A program made the position numbers and the translations under genes. This document shows, piece after piece, positions 21,187-25,913 of a stretch of DNA of 25,913 nt (its first letter is position 1; every line of letters starts with the position of its first letter). Source of the stretch: Fragilaria crotonensis (Eukaryota; Bacillariophyta; Fragilariophyceae; Fragilariales; Fragilariaceae); contig JAKSYS010000780.1 in assembly GCA_022925895.1 (NCBI GenBank), positions 1-25,913 on the forward strand, written 5' to 3'. The notes beneath the pieces were generated by a model. That model saw nothing but the letters and a program-made list of their open reading frames with translations, was not told the DNA's origin and ran no database searches.

Positions 21187-22206
21187 TCACTTTTTTGCGA
21201 CCATGGTGGCTATCATTGCTCCCACGGCAACCACAGCACCCAAAGGTAACCACGACGACGAAACTGAATAACGGTGAACAGGAACACTCAAGTCCACTGT
21301 CAAGAGATCTGGTAACTCCACGAGTATCTCCCTTTTCACCACCAGCACAATCTGCTTTACCAAAGCTTGCATCTGCGTGGAACGCTTCTCGACCGCTTCC
21401 AAGACTTCTTGATGACTCGCGACGGGCCCTTCGTGTCCTTCCATGATAACCTTGTTTGTAATGAGTGACAAACACAAAACTTTCATATCGCAATGATGCG
21501 CCGCCACGACTTCTGGGATAGTACTCATGCCCACCATGTCTCCCCCGAGCGATCTTAAGAAACGACATTCGGCTCGACTCTCGTACATGGGTCCAGAGAC
21601 AAAGCAATAGCACGATCCTTCAGGGCGAACAAAATCGAATCCCAGCTCCTTACTGGCTTGTCCGGCCGCGAGGCGTAAGGGTTCAAAATACGCATTGCTG
21701 GTGGCGGGGAATCGCGGACCCAATTCATCGTCATTCGGGCCGATGAGAGGATTCTTTCCTGCCAACTGAGGTATCGCCAAATGATCATCTACACAGCAAA
21801 CATCACCAACGTTGTATTCCGGATTTAATCCACCCGCGGCGTTCGTGACGATAAGAATTCTTACGGATAGACATCGCATGACGTAGACTGGCAAGACCAC
21901 AGTTTTCATATCGTGACCTTCATAGGAATGAAAGCGCCCCCGAAAGCAAATAGTTGGCACGCCACTCAACAGTCCAAAAACTAATTCGCCCTTGTGACCA
22001 GCGACTGTACATTTATTCGGAAAGCCTGGAATGGACCCGTAGTCGACACTCATCGTCAGCCCCTCGAGGGCTTGGGACAATTCCGAGAGTCCCGACCCAC
22101 AAATAATTCCAACTTGAGGCAACGGAAGCCCCGCAACACGGAGGCGATTATGCAGATAAGAGGCAGCAGCTCGATAAGGAACGAAGGAAGGATCCATGAC
22201 GAGCAT
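21187..22206 (-). CDS. purine nucleoside phosphorylase with hydrophobic C-terminal tail
   Basis: This enzyme splits inosine or guanosine with phosphate into base and ribose-1-phosphate (EC 2.4.2.1, trimeric PNP family). Family signatures are intact: phosphate-binding GSGLS, RFHSYEGH with the catalytic-site His, TNAAGGLNP, MYESRAE with the base-binding Glu, VGMSTIPEV, and SLITNKV with the Asn associated with 6-oxopurine use. The frame is open throughout, the only clean conserved gene here. The start is the ATG at 22206 (or 22197), giving 339 residues. Animal PNP has about 290. The surplus is C-terminal: after VPVHRYS comes a hydrophobic run of about 19 residues (WLPLGAVVAVGAMIATMVA) and a final KK. 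This looks like a tail anchor for a membrane. It is tail-to-tail with the CLEC16A-like gene, 90 bp apart. Confidence 0.95.
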   Translation of the reverse strand: MLVMDPSFVPYRAAASYLHNRLRVAGLPLPQVGIICGSGLSELSQALEGLTMSVDYGSIPGFPNKCTVAGHKGELVFGLLSGVPTICFRGRFHSYEGHDMKTVVLPVYVMRCLSVRILIVTNAAGGLNPEYNVGDVCCVDDHLAIPQLAGKNPLIGPNDDELGPRFPATSNAYFEPLRLAAGQASKELGFDFVRPEGSCYCFVSGPMYESRAECRFLRSLGGDMVGMSTIPEVVAAHHCDMKVLCLSLITNKVIMEGHEGPVASHQEVLEAVEKRSTQMQALVKQIVLVVKREILVELPDLLTVDLSVPVHRYSVSSSWLPLGAVVAVGAMIATMVAKK

Positions 22207-22720
22207 GGTGATTAAATTCACTGCAAGTGGGACCAAACAGAAATATAACGATGAAGTTGTGTGAATGACATCATCGGAATTTACTCTCAGGCTGTATCAT
22301 ACATTATATATTACTTGCATCTAGTAGATGTGTGCGAATCTTCCGTGTTCTGAATTCGGTTTTGTCACAGCCTTGACTGAATGGTCTGTTTTGAAGGAAA
22401 CCAACTTGACAACTTTTCAGACATTGGAACCAACTTAAGCGGGCGACGGACGTGATCAACACGTACGTCAACCATTCATCGACCAGTGTAACTCGTCAGT
22501 ATCATTGGCTACTGGCAACACACGCTATTCAACCTCAACAACAACATATATATATCATACACACACATGACACATATCCCGCTCTCCGTATCGGTGTACT
22601 CGAGTATAGTATAACGCAACACAAGACTTGCAGTGAATTGGCTCCTTGCTTAGACGAAGTGCTCACCACGTTACCATCACCCGAAGATTCCCCGTCGCGG
22701 CTTTGAATGCTGAATTGAGC
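22207..22720. promoter_or_regulatory. divergent intergenic region
   Basis: This is a shared 5' flank of PNP (minus) and the secreted-protein gene (plus). It includes short ATATAT and CACACA runs near 22545-22570. An open stretch at 22452-22706 has no motif and is not called. Promoters for both genes are expected here. No particular site is recognisable. Confidence 0.4.
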
Positions 22721-23290
22721 ATGTTGTCGAAACGTTTGTTGGCGCTAACCACCCTTGCCGTGGCGACACAGGCATCCCACAACTACAATAATGATCCTTC
22801 GTCCCAGTATACATTCACTCAAAATGTGTCACTGGATCTGGATGATGACGTTCCGCCACCCATGACCCCGCCACCGCCTTCGGCACCCATGTTGTGCAGC
22901 GCACTAATATGCGATGGCGAATTCCTCATTTCCGCCATGATGATAAGTGGAGGAGACATTCATCAGCCTCCTAATTCAAAGTTCGACGAATCAGATGACG
23001 ACCAAGATGATGACGATGACGATGGCCATTCCAGTATGTTGTCCAATATCTCGTTGCGACGATCAGTAGCAACCTCGAATGGGGCATCCTCATCTTTCGT
23101 AAAGGTTGCGACTTCAGATTCCCAGAAGGATAACGTTCCTACGAGTGGATTGCCAGCCTTTGTGAGCTCGCAACATCAGATATTGAGGTCGAAACTTATA
23201 ACTGTTCCTCGTGTTCGTCATCGTGATTCGCCCTACATGGATGGTGCGTCGTACCAATTGTTACAAACCATATTTCAAGAAAGAAGATGA
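22721..23290 (+). CDS. predicted secreted acidic protein, unknown function
   Basis: I do not recognise this protein. The ATG at 22721 gives 189 residues. It starts with a signal-peptide pattern: Lys-Arg, a hydrophobic core (LLALTTLAVA), then a plausible cleavage after TQA. The mature part has an Asn/Thr-rich stretch, a Pro cluster (PPPMTPPPPSAP), two nearby Cys, and a strongly acidic Asp run (about 22990-23025). The C-terminal third is Ser-rich. The stop is at 23288-23290. A second frame runs on to 23429 with protein-like composition, so, given the many indels in this window, the true C-terminus may be longer. An upstream in-frame extension exists but lacks an ATG. It could be a cell-wall or extracellular acidic protein; that is a guess from composition only. 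Confidence 0.5.
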   Translation: MLSKRLLALTTLAVATQASHNYNNDPSSQYTFTQNVSLDLDDDVPPPMTPPPPSAPMLCSALICDGEFLISAMMISGGDIHQPPNSKFDESDDDQDDDDDDGHSSMLSNISLRRSVATSNGASSSFVKVATSDSQKDNVPTSGLPAFVSSQHQILRSKLITVPRVRHRDSPYMDGASYQLLQTIFQERR

Positions 23291-23572
23291 AATTAATCAC
23301 CAGGCCTTCTGTGAAACCGCACATGCGTATTTTTCTGTGATTATTGTGCCACACCCCAATGCCAGTCAAGAGGGACTCCGTGGTTACTACATCTATGTTC
23401 GATTCTGCTGTGGAATCCCGGACGCTTGATTAGTTATAAATGTAATTGTTCATGAACCATTCTTTTACTATTGTGAATTTACTCGGCGCTAAATCGTGAT
23501 GGAGGGACATTTCAACAACGCCTACGTCTGCAGCAAGGCTCGTTTGCTTGGAGGAATAACCGACGGGGCAAC

Positions 23573-25525
23573 TCACTTGGAACGGGTCTCCTTTTGAATC
23601 ACGGCATCCACTAGAAACATGGCCACAACGTACTCCTCATGATCAAAGTATCCATCTCGATCAATATCACTCAAGTTCCAAATTTGACGAAGCTGGTCTT
23701 TCCCAAGACCCGTTTTGACCAGCACCTCACGCGCCGTAGCCGTGTCAAGAAGCCTCCTTAGGACCCAACGATTCAAAGGTGCTCAACAAGCGATCAGCAG
23801 AATCTTGCAGCGCCCTGCGTCGAACAACAACGTGAGTTAGTTTCTTGTTTTGTGACCTGACGTATTTCCCAGTCCAAACAACTTACCAATAGTTATCAGT
23901 GTCGGCCTCGTCAAAACCGAATGGATTTGAGGCGTTGTCTGCTTTCTTGCCAAATTTGTCATTTCGGGTCGGTAGAGGAACGTTTGCGTTGCTTCCTGAA
24001 ATCGAGCTGGCAGCAAGCTTGGCTTTGAGAGTCGCCGGCGAATCCTTTTCACTGGGCAACAACTCCATAAGCTGAGGGATTTCATTGTTCAAGACACCAT
24101 CCAATTCCTCTATTTGTTTGGCAGAGAGCGTCGAGAACTCGGAGAATTTGACCTCCTTCAGCTTTTCCGAAAACATTTTGATATCGGGAAAGTCTCCGGA
24201 GCCAAATTGTATTTCTTCAAAATGACGCGGAACACGCCTGGGAGATCACTAATGAGTTTCTGCTGTTTCTTTTCCTTACCCATGAGAGATGGCATTTGTG
24301 CCTTGAGGTGTCCAATGATATACGCAAGCGTCTTGACCTTGCGGATGCGCTTCACTAACTCGTTGATCTTGCGGACAGCCGATTGGCGAGGCAAGATCGC
24401 TAGGTCCTTCATAAGGTCTCTTTCTTCATCCTCGAAGAGTGCTGCATTATCCATATTCTGAAGAGGTTGCTGCCAGAACGAGCCGACGTAGACACGAGCG
24501 ACCCTGGAGATGTCATTGTCTTGCCGAGCGACCACAAGAGGGCGCCGTAGACTTAAAGAAAACGATGTCAGTGATTGGCCGAACCAAGAGCATGGTTCTC
24601 GAGTCATGATGCACAACTTACCTCTCATGAGCTGTTGGCGATCAATCTGATCTGCCTTGTTCAAAATGCATCGGATCTTGTCTTCGTGCCCCTTGAGAAC
24701 ATCAATCGCCCCCTTAAGCTCATCCGAAATATCAAGTTTGTGAGCGTCGAAGAGCAAGATAATCAAATCGGCTCGCTCGGCGAACCATGCCACCACCTTG
24801 GTGAAGTCATAGCCACGATTAGTTCGCTGTTTTTCTCCCGATAAGATACCAGGTGTGTCAATGAGAGTGATGGAGCGCAAGACGCTGGAAGGCAGCTGGG
24901 AACCCTCGAATCGACTCAGGAAGGAAACACCAAAACGTTCAAGACCGCGAAAGGGCAAATCTGGGTGTACTGAAAGGGCGTTTCCAGGAATGGTGCGTTC
25001 CTCGCCCATTGATCAGCACTGCATGTGGTGGTGAGAAAAATCGAATCATCATGTGATGTCAAGAAAAGGGCAATTGTCGCCAATCTAGACCTACCAGTGA
25101 ATCGATCTGTAGGGCTCGGGTCCAATTCTTTGGCCGGGGAAGTCTTGTCCAAGGAGATAGCGAATAAAACTAGTCTTTCCGACACTGTATTGCCCCACGA
25201 GAAGCACCTGCGGTTTAGCTGTGTGGAGAGTTGAGAGTATTGGACACGATTCCGGGTCATACAAAAAACAAAATGATCGAAATACGACAAGTACCCACTT
25301 CACTAACTCACCATCAAACTCCACATCAGTCAGAAGCGGACTTTCGAAGAAATAGTCGTAACGGTAACGCTTTTCGACCGGCAAAACTGCCTTGCGGTAG
25401 ATCGCCTTGAGCTTGGCGGATATCAAGGCTGTTCGGTCAGCACTGTCACCGGGAATAGAACCAGCGTCCATCGAAACATTTCTCTTGCTTACTTCAGGAG
25501 CATTCATCCAACTTTGGTCTGCCAT
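23573..25525 (-). CDS. EHD/RME-1-type EH-domain membrane-remodelling ATPase
   Basis: EHD proteins are dynamin-like ATPases that tubulate and cut endosomal membranes. Exons on the minus strand are 25525-25312, 25218-25095, 25018-24622, 24551-23887 and 23814-23577, with introns of 93, 76, 70 and 72 bp, all GT-AG. Domains in order: N-terminal helices (YFFESPLLTD), P-loop GQYSVGKTSF, switch region DRFT, IPGNAL, DTPGILSGEKQR (the G3 motif and EHD signature), NKAD (G4), a helical domain, and a C-terminal EH domain with IWNLSD and an EF-hand loop DIDRDGYFDHEE. The start is the ATG at 25525. Frame breaks are visible near 25111-25114, 25004, 24503, 24198, 23754 and 23592-23595. The end is uncertain: the stop at 23573-23575 follows a GTGAGT, so a further small intron and last exon (to about 23470) is possible. 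Family assignment is firm. Confidence 0.88.
23815..23886 (-). other. EHD gene intron 4
   Basis: Donor GTAAGT after AACTATTG, acceptor ACGCAG before GGCGCTG. The 72-bp removal joins the linker (DTDNYW) to the EH domain start (ALQDSADRL). Confidence 0.85.
24552..24621 (-). other. EHD gene intron 3
   Basis: Donor GTAAGT after CTCATGAGAG, acceptor TTTAAG before TCTACGG. The 70-bp removal joins QQLMR to VYGALLWSLGK, as in EHD proteins. Confidence 0.88.
25019..25094 (-). other. EHD gene intron 2
   Basis: Donor GTAGGT after TTCACTG, acceptor ATGCAG before TGCTGATC. The 76-bp removal joins DRFT to the VLING segment at the position where the family continues. Confidence 0.8.
25219..25311 (-). other. 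EHD gene intron 1
   Basis: Donor GTGAGT after GTTTGATG, acceptor CACACAG before CTAAACCG. The 93-bp removal joins VEFDG/A to KPQVLLVGQYSVGK in phase 1. Confidence 0.85.
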
Positions 25526-25913
25526 GATAACTTCTTAGATGAGATGCTTGGATCGATTAGTTCCAAAGGCCTTTGGTGGAATGGCAGTCGTAGAGCCGTT
25601 GAATGTTGAAGTCACAATGGTGGCAGGGACAACAACTACCGGTACCAGAGATGCTGGCAACGGAGGTATCTTGCTTACATCTACAGTTACGTAGGAGCAA
25701 TTAATAGCGTCCGTTGAATTGCAGATCTGGACACCTCCCGTGCTCCAGTGGAGTATGGGTACAATGCTACTGTATGAACGTACTCTACAACTAGTAGATC
25801 ATACAGTATTTCGAAGGACCGAGCAATTGACGTTGCCTTATTACTTGTACTCCACACTGAACAGACATGTACTCTCAGTACTCCAGTATGCTCGTAGTGG
25901 TACGGTATAATAA
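25526..25913. promoter_or_regulatory. 5' flank of the EHD gene
   Basis: No gene is supported; the open stretch at 25719-25910 has no motif. The region should hold the EHD promoter. It contains an imperfect nested palindrome at 25768-25808. Confidence 0.4.
25768..25808. repeat. inverted repeat upstream of the EHD gene
   Basis: Ten-base arms TACTGTATGA (25768-25777) and TCATACAGTA (25799-25808) pair perfectly over a 21-base loop. Within the loop TCTAC and GTAGA can pair again. It could form a hairpin or be a dimeric factor site. Function is unknown. Confidence 0.7.

Noticed and set aside
18359-25525. Functional cluster of endosome genes (CLEC16A-like with EHD)
   Set aside because: They are separated by PNP and an unrelated secreted protein, are not co-oriented, and nothing in the sequence shows shared control. 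Kept only as a remark.

Overview
The window looks like nuclear DNA of a diatom, most likely a pennate species such as Phaeodactylum tricornutum. This is inferred from compact eukaryotic genes with short GT-AG introns (about 70-93 bp), a diatom-type Ty1/copia retrotransposon, and intergenic DNA rich in GTAC/TACTGTAC words. The species is not proven. There are no bacterial-style operons, rRNA or tRNA genes, and no CRISPR array.

Layout. 1-610 is intergenic. 611-1530 holds a broken membrane RING-H2 E3 ligase gene (+). 1531-3590 has no intact gene but carries a decayed retroelement RNase H-like segment. 3591-7311 (+) encodes a large fusion: a SET lysine methyltransferase of the RuBisCO-LSMT/SETD3 class, an RRM, a CxxC...CxC knuckle and an RS-rich tail. 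It converges, 38 bp apart, on 7350-8710 (-), a BBOX/TMLH-family 2-oxoglutarate dioxygenase with one clear intron. 8711-11750 is a gene-poor, partly AT-rich block with two diverged tandem repeats. 11751-18305 is a full-length copia-type LTR retrotransposon on the minus strand. It has 131-bp LTRs that I read as identical, and its gag-pol is broken. It sits 53 bp upstream of a CLEC16A/Ema-like gene (18359-21096, +), which converges on a purine nucleoside phosphorylase (21187-22206, -) carrying an unusual hydrophobic C-terminal tail. A small predicted secreted acidic protein (22721-23290, +) converges on an EHD/RME-1-type membrane-remodelling ATPase (23573-25525, -) with at least five exons.

The most striking global property is that almost every conserved gene is broken by one or more small indels, while the protein stays recognisable on both sides. 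I place about twenty such sites. Only the PNP gene is clean. The simplest reading is uncorrected sequencing error in the source assembly. A degenerate haplotype is the alternative. Because of this, protein models that span the breaks are described as segments and not as finished sequences.

Biologically, two genes (CLEC16A-like and EHD) belong to endosomal membrane trafficking, and the RING ligase may be membrane-bound as well. The SET-RRM-RS fusion points to a methyltransferase tied to RNA processing. The fresh-looking copia insertion immediately upstream of the CLEC16A-like start is the feature most likely to have a present-day regulatory effect. I found no clearly new multi-gene system. The best novelty candidates are the SET-RRM-RS fusion, the tail-anchored PNP, and the promoter-proximal retrotransposon with its unusual candidate primer site.
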